From assembly GCA_009823395.1 (NCBI GenBank), contig CM020513.1:19842501-19906500 (forward strand): a DNA stretch of 64,000 nucleotides. The letters are read 5' to 3'. The first letter of the stretch is position 1. Every line of letters starts with the position of its first letter. The stretch comes from Thamnaconus septentrionalis. Its lineage: Eukaryota; Chordata; Actinopteri; Tetraodontiformes; Monacanthidae. The notes below the pieces were generated by a model. The model was not told the origin of the DNA and did not search any database. It saw only the letters and a program-made list of their open reading frames with translations. The position numbers and the translations under genes are program-made. Positions 1 through 11,944 of this stretch are shown here, piece by piece.

Positions 1-102
1 AAGTATTGAAACACAAGCTGGGATGTATTGCTATTATAATCAGCCATGAATCCAGACGACTGTAGTTCATCATTTGCACTGGCTTAATTTGATTCTGGAA
101 CA

Positions 103-105
<3 letters not shown>

Positions 106-154
<49 letters not shown>

Positions 155-183
155 AATTAACCAAAAAAAAAAAAAAAAAAAAA
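106..183. repeat. GT microsatellite and poly(A) run
   Basis: A (TG)n array of about 47 bases (106-152) is followed by a 21-base A run (163-183). This lies upstream of the tead1 promoter and nothing coding is seen here. Confidence 0.95.
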
Positions 184-739
184 GAGTAAGATTTCCAAAA
201 GATGGCTACTTTTTATTTTTTTATTTTTTATTTTTAAAAACAAAAATGTACATCTCAATTCTACTGACACGGCTTTAATAACTCCATCAGCGGCGTCCCC
301 AACTGTCCCTTTAAAAAGCACGAATAAAGTTCACAACACGTGTTTCCCCCTTCTGGGATGTTATGGCTGTGTTTGCTGTCAGCTGCTGCTTCATGCCCAG
401 TGTGTATATCTCCTCCTCCTCCTCCTCCTCTCCTCCTCTTCCTCCTACTGTGAATAGAGTTTTCGGACCCTCCACTCCCCCCCCCCCCCTTCTTCTTCTT
501 CTTTTCCTTTTGTTGTCGAACGCCCCCCCATACAGTCCGGCCCCCTTCCCTCCTCCCCTTCTCTCTCTCTCTCTCTCTCTCCCTCCCTCCACCCATCCTC
601 CCATCCCCTCGCCTCTGCTCGCTCCATCCGTCCAGGGTGACGCCAGCAGCACAGCCACTCTCACCCCGCCCCGTTTCAACTCGGCCCCGCTGCGTTCATT
701 TCATTCCTGCTCCCATTCCGCGCATATTTCGCATCCTTG

Positions 740-1036
740 GAGAGACGCTGCGCATTTTACGCACTCAGCGCGCCCCGCAACGTCGCTGCCGAGAGGGGGA
801 AAGACGGAGGAGAAGAAGAAGAAGAAGAAGAAGAAGAAGAAGAAGAAGAAGAAGAAGAAGAAGAAGAAGAAGAAGAAACTGGGAAGACAACCCACCGGGA
901 GTTGGCCCGAGTGTTTCCCCTCAAGCAAGCAAGCAAGCAAGCGCCTCTGCTGCCGCCGCTGCCGCTCGGATCGGCGGAGGAAACATTAGGAAGAAGTGCG
1001 GGGATTAATCCGAGGAAGACAGGCGGACGAGGCGAG
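740..1036 (+). other. tead1: tead1 non-coding exon 1 (5' UTR)
   Basis: A consensus 5' splice site (GAG followed by GTAAGT) sits at 1037 inside the CpG-rich block, so a non-coding exon probably ends at 1036 and splices to the acceptor at 18229. Vertebrate TEAD1 genes do begin with non-coding 5' exon sequence. The left boundary is arbitrary. The exon would contain the long GAA array (810-877) and a short CAAG repeat near 923-941. RNA-seq junction reads from 1036 to 18230 would confirm it. Confidence 0.5.
810..877 (+). repeat. (GAA)n array, about 22 units
   Basis: A nearly perfect AGA/GAA trinucleotide run lies within the putative tead1 first exon. Open frames across it (poly-Glu, poly-Lys, poly-Arg) are artefacts of the repeat. 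Confidence 0.97.
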
Positions 1037-1077
1037 GTAAGTTCCCGAGGAGGTGGAGGTGGGGGGCGGACTCCCTC

Positions 1078-1078
<1 letters not shown>

Positions 1079-1108
<30 letters not shown>
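1079..1108. repeat. CA microsatellite
   Basis: About 15 CA units sit just inside intron 1, some 40 bases after the exon 1 donor. Confidence 0.95.
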
Positions 1109-1110
<2 letters not shown>

Positions 1111-1263
1111 TCCGCGGAGCTCCAGAAACGCTGAATAAAAACGCCAACTGTTGACGGGAAGCGAAGGCGACCATCGATCGCGGCGTCATCGCAAGGAGCG
1201 AACGATCGAAAAAGGCACGAGAAAGAGGTGTTGAACAAGTCCGACAAGCAGCTCGGCGCCTAG

Positions 1264-1316
1264 CTTCTTCTTCTTCTTCTTCTTCTTCTTCTTCTCCTTC
1301 TTCTTCTTCTTCTTCT
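1264..1316 (+). repeat. (TTC)n array
   Basis: About 17 TTC units with one interruption lie in intron 1. The array is complementary to the GAA array at 810-877 on the other side of the exon 1 donor. Confidence 0.97.
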
Positions 1317-1665
1317 AAAAAGCGAGGGACATCGCTTCGCTTTGCCCACAGTTTGATCCTCCTTTTCCTTGCTAACGCCAAAAAAACCAAAACCAAAACA
1401 ACAAAAGCCTTTTAATATTGTGATTTTTGCGCTGTTGTTGTTTTTTTTTTTTGTCCCCACTTCGACCCCGCCGGCGGGGTTGGAGGGTTCTTTCCTTTCC
1501 CTGCGTCCGTCCATCCGAGCCGGCTTCGTGTGCCGAGCTTGCCGGGGTGCGGTGGGGGGGAGGACGGCAGGATTTTGGGCCGCGGCAGCTTAACAAAGCT
1601 GGGAGTGAATGAGGGACTTGTTGCATCGGCGGGGTTTTGCTCTCGCTGCCTCCCTCCTCCCTCCC

Positions 1666-1667
<2 letters not shown>

Positions 1668-1730
<63 letters not shown>
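1668..1730. repeat. (GCAC)n and (CA)n microsatellite
   Basis: A GCAC tetranucleotide run passes directly into a CA dinucleotide run. Confidence 0.95.
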
Positions 1731-1732
<2 letters not shown>

Positions 1733-1778
1733 GGCCCCAGTCACGGGAACAGGCCATAAGGCTGATCAACCACCTCCC

Positions 1779-1811
1779 TGGCTGGCTGGCTGGCTGGCTG
1801 ACTGGCTGGTC

Positions 1812-1850
<39 letters not shown>
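1779..1850. repeat. (CTGG)n tetranucleotide array
   Basis: About 18 CTGG/GGCT units with a few substitutions. The long Trp/Leu/Ala frames here are repeat artefacts. Confidence 0.95.
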
Positions 1851-2301
1851 CCCCCTCCCGGCCCGGCTGGACGTCCCTTTGCTTCCTCCGTGGAAGACTG
1901 ATGAAACTATCATTGGAGAGTTTCTGGGCTCCCTTTAAATCTCTCCGCAAACGATTCCAATTTGTACGTCTATATGTTTTTTTTTTTGCGGTCACATGTC
2001 GACAGGTGAATTTTGTTGCATTTGACAAAGCAACAACAACACCTCATCCCCCCAAAAAGGGTAAAAAATAATAATAATGATAATGTCACAGTTGTGTTTT
2101 TCAAGTGTTTGTTCTTTTTCTTGTTCTTTTTCTTCTGCTTTGCAATCTCCTTCACTATCTGCTGCCTATGCTGCTGTTGCGTTCATTCATTAATTTAGTT
2201 GCATTTGCAAACAACGACAACAACCACATTATCCCACCTTCCCAAAAGGGAAAAAAAATCTTTATTTAATTTCACGGTTGTGTCTCTCCAAGTATCCATG
2301 G

Positions 2302-2364
2302 TCCTCCTCCTCCTCCTCCTCTTCTTCTTCTTCTTCTTCTTCTTCTTCTTCTTCTTCTTCTTCT
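2302..2364. repeat. (CTC)n(TTC)n array
   Basis: A pyrimidine-only trinucleotide run that shifts from CTC to TTC units. It is a second TTC array in intron 1. Confidence 0.95.
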
Positions 2365-3357
2365 GTGACGTCTAAGTTTTACAGCGCTGCTGTTGCGTTC
2401 ACCTTTTAAATATGGATCAAAAGGGGGGTGCGCTCACAACAGCAGCAGGTCTGTGGCAATGCAGGCCCAGCCACAATGTAATTATTAGGGGGATGGTGGT
2501 GGTGGTGGTGGTGGTGGGGGGTGAAATTACAGCCTGTAGCAGCAAACAGAGCAGCTACTCCAGGAGCCGCTAATCCGCCTGTCAGATGATGACGGGATGG
2601 TGGGGGGGGGTGCGTTTGATTAATAAAAAGGACTCTGTGTTTTTGTTTGGCAGGACTCGTGCGTGCTGAATGGGATTGCGGGTGTTTTTGTTTTGGTCAA
2701 TGGCAAAACTGCGCCTATGGTGGAATAATGACTGTCGGCGTGACTGCTGTGGCGCTGTGCTGTGGGACGCACACGCTCGCGACTCATGAGCTTCATTTCA
2801 CTTTATCTCGTTGTCAACGAGGGGGCGGAAAAAAAAATGTCTTGCGAAACGTTTTTTGTTTGCTTGCGCAGTCAACAGTTGTGTGGTTTTCACGGGATTG
2901 TACGTGTGTAGAAATAAGTGCACCGTCGTCGGTGATTAGTTTAAAAGGCAGATTTCACTTGTCTGCCAGCTGCCAGGATCAGGGCTAATAAGACGGGCCT
3001 GCCTGTTGAATGCAATAAACAAAGGCGGTGAAAAAAAAAAACCCAGATGGTCGAAATAGCAGAAAAGTGAAAATCTGGATTCTGGAGGGAAAGCGCCTGT
3101 TGCCGTCGCTAGCAAATTGCTGACATTTTTCAAGGGAAAATGTCTTAAAAATGTCCCTAAAGTTTTACGACAATCCTTAAAATACAAAAATAAATAAATA
3201 TATATGTTACCCAAGAACTGACACAATTCATTATTGGCCAAATGGACATTTGGGGGAAAAAAAAAAGTTTTGTACGTGTCTTTTATTAATGGTCCTGTAA
3301 TCATTTTTTGAACCGATTCGTCACACGGCCCCTGAAGGTATCGCCAGAGGAAGGAGG

Positions 3358-3361
<4 letters not shown>

Positions 3362-3400
<39 letters not shown>
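3362..3400. repeat. GT microsatellite
   Basis: About 19 GT units, the first of a cluster of GT arrays between 3.3 and 4.3 kb. Confidence 0.95.
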
Positions 3401-3402
<2 letters not shown>

Positions 3403-3604
3403 GTGTGCGATTTTCTTTGCCGTGTCGAGTCCTGTGAGCGTACAAAAGCTTTGTCCGTCGCCCTGGGCAAACAGCCCCCCCCCACCCCCATCGGCCCTCC
3501 ACTTTCCTCCACCCCCTCCTCCGTCTGCCTGCGCCTCTCCTCTCCAGTCCGTTGACATCTGTTTTGAGTGCGCCATGCACCTGTAGTGACCAGGGAAGTG
3601 TGTA

Positions 3605-3607
<3 letters not shown>

Positions 3608-3641
<34 letters not shown>

Positions 3642-3956
3642 AGGGAGGGAGGGAGGAGGGAGGAGGTTGAGGATGAAGGGAGGTGGAAAATGCAAATCCA
3701 GGCGTTTGTTCTGGGCCTAAGCAATGCAGACGGAGTGACTAACGACCATTTGGTGTGTGTGTGTGTGTGCGTGCGCGCCTGCCTGCCTGCCTGTGTGCGG
3801 GTGTGTGTGTGTGTGTGTGTGCGTGTGTGTTTGCCTGTCGCTGTCCAGGCCAGGCATGCCTATTGTTGCAGCAGCAACAGGCGTCGGTGGATGAGGACGC
3901 ACCATATGGCCTCTGTGTGCTTTAGTCACAACCGTTGTGTACGTGCACGTCGCCTC

Positions 3957-3996
<40 letters not shown>
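3608..3996. repeat. Cluster of GT microsatellites
   Basis: Separate GT arrays lie at about 3608-3640, 3753-3830 (interrupted by GC and CCTG units) and 3962-3996. Confidence 0.9.
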
Positions 3997-3998
<2 letters not shown>

Positions 3999-4144
3999 CG
4001 GCGCACTTCGCCAATGCTGTGACAATATGGTGGAGTTGCGAGCAGCCGGCTGCTTCGCTGCCTTCCCTCCGAGACCCAGAGAGTCTGGCGCGCAAAGATT
4101 TTCACCGGGTTTGCTGAGAGTCACGAATTTTGTTTTTTGGCCCG

Positions 4145-4151
<7 letters not shown>

Positions 4152-4229
<78 letters not shown>
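4152..4229. repeat. Long GT microsatellite (39 units)
   Basis: One of the longest uninterrupted dinucleotide arrays in the window. It is probably length-polymorphic. Confidence 0.97.
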
Positions 4230-4233
<4 letters not shown>

Positions 4234-4484
4234 ACGTCCGCGAGAGACGCTTTGACAGATTTTTTTTTTTTGCTCTGTGACAGTTTGGAAAAAAGAAGAG
4301 AGAAAACAACACTGAATGCAACGACAACAACAACAACAGGTGTTACGGCGAATCCTGGCAACAGCGCGTTGCCTTTTGAAAAGTTCAAACCTTTCACGCC
4401 ACCTCTGTTCCTACATCTTATTTTATTGTTTCTTCTCTAAGATTTAGAAGATAATCTTAAATGATAATCTTTTTTTTTCACGGT

Positions 4485-4560
4485 TCAAGGTTCAAGGTTG
4501 CTTTATTGTCAATCCTGCAGTGTATGTATGTATTCAGAGCCTTGAAATCTTGTTCGTCGG
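4485..4560. repeat. Possible retroelement 3'-end fragment
   Basis: A duplicated GGTTCAA motif followed by CTTTATTGTCAATC and a short TGTA repeat resembles the 3' tails of fish non-LTR elements. No coding part is present. The assignment is by general resemblance only. Confidence 0.3.
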
Positions 4561-4817
4561 TTGGCCTCGGTGTAAGGATGGCACGCAGAGAACAAGAGAG
4601 TTAAAAAAAAAAAAAACAGAAAAGTATAAAACTACATCAGTAGTTTTGGAAAGAGCGCGGCAGCCGGAGTGAATCTGGTTTCGCTGTCTCTTCGTTTTGT
4701 GTTTTCGTTTTCCTTTTTTTTTTTTTTTTTAGGTGCGATAAAGGGGAGCGAGAAGCAACGAAGGGGAGCTCGTCTGTAATGATATTTTGGGTTTATCGTC
4801 GCAACAATGCCAAGCGG

Positions 4818-5125
4818 GTGTGTGTTGTGGTGGTGGTGGTGGTGGTGTGGGGGGGTCGTGGGGTGGTAGTGGTGGGGAGGAGGGGGGCACTGGAACATGG
4901 GGGTGGAGGGTTAGGTGGAGAAAGGGAGGGTTGGGTTGTGGGGCGGCGGTGGGGGTGAGGTGGGGAGGTGGGGCGGCCAGGCTTTGTTTCGGGATGGGGG
5001 GGAACAATAGGCGTCCTCCCGGGTGGTGGTGGGGCTGGAGGGGATGGGGGGGGGTTGGCTGTGCTGAAGGGGTTGGGTCGGGGGCCTGGGGGGCGTTGGG
5101 GTTGAGGTTGGGGGGCAGGTTTCTG
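4818..5125 (+). repeat. G-rich block on the sense strand
   Basis: About 300 bases made largely of G runs (GGT repeats, then many runs of three or more G), with few C on the + strand. Such sense-strand G skew favours G-quadruplexes and R-loops in transcribed DNA. It lies inside intron 1. The Gly-rich and Pro/His-rich frames here are compositional artefacts. Confidence 0.85.
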
Positions 5126-5183
5126 GCTGCACGAGGGCTGTGGAGCCTGTGCTGACTTGTCTGACAGCCCCGGACAGCTCCTC

Positions 5184-5186
<3 letters not shown>

Positions 5187-5238
<52 letters not shown>
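5187..5238. repeat. CT microsatellite
   Basis: 26 CT units, immediately followed by GCAG. It resembles a splice acceptor, but no exon was recognised after it. Confidence 0.97.
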
Positions 5239-5241
<3 letters not shown>

Positions 5242-8200
5242 GGCCACCACGATGCAAATTTATGTCAAAAGTGCCCCCCCCACCACCCTTCTTTTTTTGT
5301 TTTTTTCTTCTTCTTTTTTTTGTTGGACTTGCATGAATCGCAGGAGACGCCATCTGCTTTTTCTTCTGCCCCCCCCCCCCCTCTCTCTTTCTCCCTCAGA
5401 CGATAAGTTGCTATGCAGATGATGTTGCGACGTACCGCGGGACTCAAGATTGAGGCGTCAAATTGAGAAGGCCCCGATTTTTTTTTTTTTAATGGAGCAG
5501 ATGTTCTGCTCGGCCGCTCGGCCTGTTGTATTTTTTTGACGCGGCGTGTAGATTCCAGATTTGCCGAAGTTCAACGTTTGAGATTTAAAGTTCATTCTGA
5601 CTGTAGCTATACACAAGTTAAGTTTGGTGAAAGAGGAATAATATGGTTTTTGTGCCAACAGTGAAAAGAGGTTTTCAGCTTTTGGTTGAATCTAATTTGC
5701 TTTCTTTTCACTGGCCATATTGTGGTGTAGTGTCACGCACACACACATGCTAGCGTACGTGAGTGAACAGTAGAAAGTCCAATCACTTTGTTTTTTACAT
5801 TAAATGTAATAAACTCCTCAGATTCATTTCTATTGATTACAGCAGATGTCCTGTAATATCGACATCAGACAATCATAATTTAGCAACCAATGCCAACAAA
5901 GTTGTATTTGGTGATCCACTGAAAATATATGTACACATTATTACGATAGAATAAAGCATCCACAAAGGTTGAACTGTAAGGTTAAGTTGTATGAAAACCA
6001 TGGTCAGCCGCATGTGCAAAGTCTGCTCCAGCTATCAGAATGTCAAGGCCCTCTTGTCATTTTTATAATGCGTATTGTGTGTTTCACAAACACTGATGCC
6101 AACACAATCACTTGCCATTTACGAGCGACCAACTAAGACCAACACACCACAGTTCCTCTTAGGGGCCGTTTACACGGAGACAGATTTTATTTTGAAACCG
6201 ATTACACAGAGATGCTGGAAATGACTGAAACGATGTAGTACCTACGCCTGGCCTGGTGTGGCGCTGCAAGTTTACTGCCTGAAGGCGGAAGAAGAAGAAG
6301 AAGAAGAAGAAGACCAGAAGCACGATGTGTTTACAGAAGTAGCAGCTCGCTAACAAAATTAGCGCCACAGAGAGCAGAAAGAATAGTAGCTCGTGAAAAG
6401 ACAATGTGGATAAACGACAGTGCTGAACTTCTGCTTCCAGTTGAACACAAAGTCTTAAAAAAGCTCCATGTTAAGGTTGACTGGGAGTCGCGCCAATAAA
6501 TCTTCGTTAACATTTTTGTCATTTAAGGTGGTTGGAGGGCTGCAAAGCCCGTTTTTTTTTGTGAAGCCCAGATCTTCACAGCGAAGATTGAAAAACAGAT
6601 TTTCTCCCAGTTTCTTTTCAGCTTTTTATAAAACCTTTAAAGGTGGGGGAAGCCCGGCATCATCATTTATTAGTCACAGCAAAGCTTTTCTGTTTAGTTT
6701 GGAGCACACGCCTGAGGAGCACCTTAAAAGACATTTTCTTTCCTTCAAAATTGCCTTCTGATTTCGGTCCTTGACAGCTGCTCAGCACAGCTGTTTCTGC
6801 TTCGCCCTTCTGACTTAAAGAGTATGTGACGCTCTAAGTTCCTCTCTCTCTCTCTCGGGTTCATATCAGATCGTTTCATGCCTTTGTGATACGTGAGCCT
6901 GGATGACACACCATTGCAAACACCCCTTAGACGTCTTTGCTCGTAAACCGCGAACACAATTCCGGACATTTATGGCTGCGGCGCGAATCAGGCGAAATGT
7001 CGGAGGGCCTGCCAACGCTCCATGGGAAGTCTGAATCAGCCTCGCGTTTCCTGATCTCGGCAGGAAGCGAACTGGGAAGTGTTGATTTCACCCACTTCTT
7101 GCTTGCTTTCCCGTTCAGAGGAAGAGACTACGATAAACAGTGGCGAGCGGGAAAAACCGCTTACTCTGCCCTCTTACACTTCGGCGGTGGAAAGAAAAAA
7201 AAAAAAGAAAAAGCCAACAAGTCATCCCCACGACCTCAGGTTTTTTTCCCGTTCAGGAGGCCCGACAGTGATTACTCGCTGTTGTTTGTTCTGCGCTCCT
7301 CTGATAATATTTCCACACTCTGTGCAGAGTGATGCATTATTCAGAAATGGCCAAGTAATGGCCAAGTTGAAACCAAATACGGTTTTCGCTGAATGAAAAA
7401 TTTAACAGCCTCGACTCCACTGACAGCCTGGAACATATTATAGTAATTTAGCTGACACGGATTTGGCTTTTGTTCTCTTGATGTCATTGTAGTCTTGACT
7501 GACTGCTTATTCAGCTTTATTTTTTATTGTTCAGGTTTAAGTGCTTAGATGCGGGTGAGCGCGCAAAACACCCCGCATCAGATCAAGGGGTTTTTGAAAA
7601 ATTAAAGGAGCGTCAATTCATCCTCGTAAGATTTGCTCAGTAGCACGTTAAAATGAAGGGAGGAGGGAGGCAAATATAAAACTTTGGATGTTTTCTCTTT
7701 TTGTACGAAAATACATTCACAGCAGATCCAAGGAAAATTGTTGCCACTGCAACATCTGCTCTAATCGCTGCAGCTGTGACGTACAGCTTGGCTCACGTTG
7801 GTGGCTTTTAAAGGCCGCTTCCTGCAGTCGCTTCCTGCTGTTGTCTCGAAGGACACCGTGTTGCTTTAGTACTGAGATCAGCTGAAAATGCATCGGACTG
7901 ATGGATGATCCAGCAGCAGTGCAATGTTGCTATTTAGCTTTTAGCTTTAACCTGAATTTCAGCCCTCTCACGTTTTTTTTTAAAGCCCCGTCAGTGTCGT
8001 GTAATTCCGTGTCTCAGAAACTTTGAAAAAATGAATTTTCCAGCTTTATACACAATAACAATAGATTGTTTAATCACAGAGGAAGGGTGGAACTTGTATT
8101 TTGCGCCACGCCCAACTCCCCCGATGATGACTCATCACATTTTGTTTTGATAAATGTGTTTATTTTACCTGCTCTGGTGAAATGGGATCTTCAAACCTTT

Positions 8201-8389
8201 CCTCAATCAGCCACCCACATTCAAATCACCGTTCACGTCAAATCCCACCGCATTTGCACCGTCACAATATTAATAATAATCACGTTGCTGTTGAGTTGAC
8301 AAGTGGGAGTTTTATGGCTTTTTAAGACCTCAATGAAATAAAACGCTTCATTGTGCTCATCGTCTTGTTTTTCAAGGGTAGGAAAACCA

Positions 8390-8507
8390 AAGGACTTTTA
8401 TTGTGCTGCCAGCGTACACTTTTATGAATGCATTTTTTAATGAAGTATGTCAAGCTTCTACCAACATAAAAATCATAAATCAAGCCAAATATTAACCCAC
8501 TGGACCT
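8390..8507. repeat. Right part of TTAA-type MITE (copy 1)
   Basis: The block matches the right half of the element at 49955-50437. It shares a CTTTTATTGT segment, then ACCAACATAAAAATC, and ends in CACTGGACCT. The left half was not recognised, so this is a truncated or decayed copy. Confidence 0.6.
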
Positions 8508-11500
8508 TTAGTATATAGTGGAGCGAATGTGTAGAGTGAAGACGCTGCAGGCTTTTGGAAGCAAAATGCAAGGCACTCTGCTTTTTTTTTTTTTAACGTA
8601 CTTACTCTACACATGTCGCACACCCACTTTCGGGGGTTCGCTTGTCCTTTGAATCCGAGTTCCATGAGATAATGAGGGAAGTCGGGTGAGCCGCTTTCTG
8701 CCATAAATTACGGAGCTCAGTGAAAGCATATTTGCGGCCGCCACACTCTCTACCCACTAACCTGCAACAGCCTTAATAGAGCAGCGCCCAAGTTTTAATG
8801 CAGCACAGATGGAAAACACGGCTCAGGTCCTAATGCATTTTGTCCATGCGTGTGCGCCCGTGTTTGTGAGTGTGCTCTCGCAGGCCCATGTGTCCGTGTC
8901 TTCTCAATGGTGAGAGTAGATCTACAGAGTGCATGTGTTGGCGGCAGAGGATGCAACTGTGGCGCAGACGTGGATGTATTTTTTTTTTTTCCCTTCACTT
9001 TCTTCTCAGTGTTCATAGTACGGAACGAGACCCGCTCACGTACACGAGCATGAAAAAAAAAAAAAACACAAGTAAAAATGACTCGCGTGGTTTTGTCCCA
9101 GTTATAAGGTTCCCAAACTCGCACTTATTAAATGGTGTTGGTACTGCAACCTACCCAAAGCTTCTGTACGTGTGAGTAGAGAACATTGAATTCAGTGGTG
9201 TTCTTTTTTTTTTTTTTTTTTTTTTTGGTCCGGCCTTCAGGAAGAGGCCAGATAATGGCTTCGGTTTGACTCAGCGAAAAAAGAAGCTGCGGAAAGAAGG
9301 CGGGAGAACACGGAGAAGGTTCTCCAAGGTAAACACCTCTCCTATCGCCTTTCCAACCGGGGGCGAGCGCCACCCTCATCCTTCAGCAACCCGCCGCCCG
9401 ATGGCTCGGCGTGCGGCACATACAGTATGTCATGCTTTCGCTGAAGCAGGCGGTGAAATAATGAGAGCGGCGCGCGGCGAATGGCGGCTTCCGCACTCAT
9501 AAAGCGCGTCCCTCTCTGCCACTGCGTCCGTCTTCCTCAAGTGCGTATTAGGACCGAGGACAAATGAAAGGAGCCCGTCTGGATGTGTCTCACCGATGCG
9601 ACGCATTCATACGACCTAATGAATAGGCCGTCTGTTTCTGTTTTTCTTTTTTTTTTTTTTTTTAACATGAAAGAAGGTCAGAAATAATCAAAGTAGCAGG
9701 GGAAAGTCACAGGGCATTGTTAATGTTTCTCAGGTATTGTGCAAGACAACGTTTCCCTAAATGGATTAATTGAAAATGTGCACTTTTTGGTGATGGAGAA
9801 AGACTGATTCCATGTTATGAAAGGGGCGACTGACTGTTTATTCGCAGCGGCTGAACTGCTGCTGCTGAAAGTAACCAATTTCAATCCGCTTCGCTTGTCT
9901 GAGCGATAACTGATGGAAGTCATGGGTTTGACAAAATTGGTTCCTAAGTTTATAAAAAAAAAGACCAAGGGTGGAATTGATTAGGTTCATTTTTGCGCAT
10001 GTTGTTTTGTGTTAGGAAGCAGTTTGGCAGAATCAGGGTAGTTGATTTGATTTGATTGGTTCACTCAACTGATTCGTTTCAATTCGGTAAGTGAGAAATT
10101 CTTTTTTTCTTCTACAACAGCTGATGTTGAAATGTTGATAGGTTGAGCCAGAGTGGCTGTAGCACCAGTGACAAACCTAAACTGTATACTCATTTACAGT
10201 GGTGTGAACTCATGCAGCTTGGTTTGAGACCATCAGCATTGCCATCGCACTATCGCGGTCTGGGCGAAATTCATTTTCCAGTGGAGTCGGCGGAGGCTGT
10301 CAAATGGTTGATGGCCGAGTGAAAAGCCTTATCGACTTCTCCTTGGCCGTTGACCCTATGAGAGCATCTGGTCGCACCTCTCGCCGCGTGCCTTACCACA
10401 TTCCCAAGGCGTAAGAGCGCCGCGGTGCTTCGGCGGACTCGTAGAGGACGGGGCAGGTCGAGGGATGTGCGGTTATCCTGACGCAACCCCTCCGAAGGAA
10501 GACCTCACTGAGTCGAGCGCAGTCAAACCACAACAAATCTCCTAATCACAGCTGGACAAAGTCGATTTGTCAAAGCCAAAGTAGTTGCATAACGCTTTAA
10601 TGCCAGCTCTGCTTTCAGGCTCTGTGTCTCCGAGTGTGAATGCAAGGCTTCTCATATCAGCGCACTTCTTTTTTTTTTCTCGCTTTTTTGTTTTTGCTTT
10701 TTCCCGACGCTTGTCACATGGGCAGAGCAGACAAATTGATGAAAAGCGATGGTTCAAACAAATTTGAAACACTGCCCGACAGTGATAGTCTGAAGCAAAA
10801 AAATAGCTTCCACGCTTTCGAATCAGACAGCGGGCTCTGGGATAAGGCTGACCAAAAAAAAGGCATTTTAATATATAAACTTTCGTTCAATAATCTAATC
10901 AAACATTCATAATAGATATCATGCATAGACACATTTTCAGTGCCAATTTGTCTCGCTTACGTCTTACTTGGATTTAATGCATCATATCACATCTTATTTA
11001 AACAGATTTTCTATCTTTTATACATCCGAGCAACTCTAAAAGGACATATATTATATATACCGTAAAGAATTAAAGTGGCTGTATGTGATCTAATTTCACC
11101 ACTAGCTGCCATGGCCAACGGAAGATCCTCAGTGCAGTGAGAACTTAACCACTGCTGAGCAAACAAGAACTGCATTGCTGCATCGTGACCACCATTTTTG
11201 TCAATGCGAATGTGAAAATCTTTCTCTGCTACTCGATCTATCTCAATCCCTGTAAATTGACATTAGAATGGGTCACCTTGCAGTTATTTGTCGTTGAAAG
11301 AACAATATATTTGTGACCAGCACAACTCAGGACAGGGTGTTACACTCTACACATTCCAGGTCTCTGTAACGTCATGTTACAGGTGGAAGGGGTGTCTTTT
11401 TTGTTCCTTTGCTGCCAATAGATTTGAATCATTCAAACTCCAAAAAAACAAAGGAACTGTTTTTTTCCAATTGGGAGGGAATTTGTCACATTTTCCTTGG

Positions 11501-11896
11501 GAACTCAGCCACTTCTCATTTTGCGTTGGTCATCCAACAAATGCACGATTCGTGCAGATGGGACATCCTCAGAGAGGGAAAGAAAGAATCAACGCCAGTT
11601 CCAAACATTTTTGGACAAGCCGTTATCACCTGGTTTCTCAGTCTGCTCACAGGCGCAAAAAGAAAATTGGACCGCTTGTGAACGTAAACCCCCGTAACCG
11701 ATGGCATGTGTTGCCGTACTGCAACGTGAAGGTTTGCAACCGTCATGGAACCTTTAATTTGCAGCTTCATTTGTTGTGACGCATCATGTGTTTCATCATT
11801 TGGGAGCCAGCAGATATGTGCTTGTGAGGCTTTCCAACACACTTGCTGCTTGCAGGAGAAATAAACCCTGACTTTTAAATTATGCAGACATATGCC

Positions 11897-11943
<47 letters not shown>
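11897..11943. repeat. (GATA)n tetranucleotide array
   Basis: About 11 to 12 perfect ATAG units. Confidence 0.97.

Positions 11944-11944
<1 letters not shown>

Larger units (their letters stand above)
610..1260 (+). promoter_or_regulatory. tead1: CpG-rich promoter of tead1
   Basis: This stretch is visibly rich in CG dinucleotides compared with its flanks, and it surrounds the end of the presumed first exon. An Sp1/KLF-type GC box (CCCCGCCCCG) is at 664-673. Two TEAD-type half-sites, CATTCCT at 702-708 and CATTCCG at 714-720, follow it. No TATA box is evident. A pyrimidine-rich block of TCC and CTCT runs lies just upstream (405-600). The transcription start site cannot be fixed from sequence; 720-800 is a guess based on the downstream donor. 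Promoter identity is inferred from composition and position. Confidence 0.6.

Noticed and set aside
3717..4397. Long minus-strand frames with Thr-His repeats (also 2936-3724 and 12877-13677)
   Set aside because: They are translated CA microsatellites joined by non-coding sequence. No domain or conserved motif is present.
5187..5242. CT array plus GCAG as a splice acceptor for an extra tead1 exon
   Set aside because: The pyrimidine tract and AG look ideal, but no credible donor or conserved exon follows, and dinucleotide arrays make such acceptors by chance.
10271..10520. CG-containing segment in intron 1 as a hidden exon
   Set aside because: An open frame exists on the minus strand, but there are no splice signals, family motifs or codon-use support.
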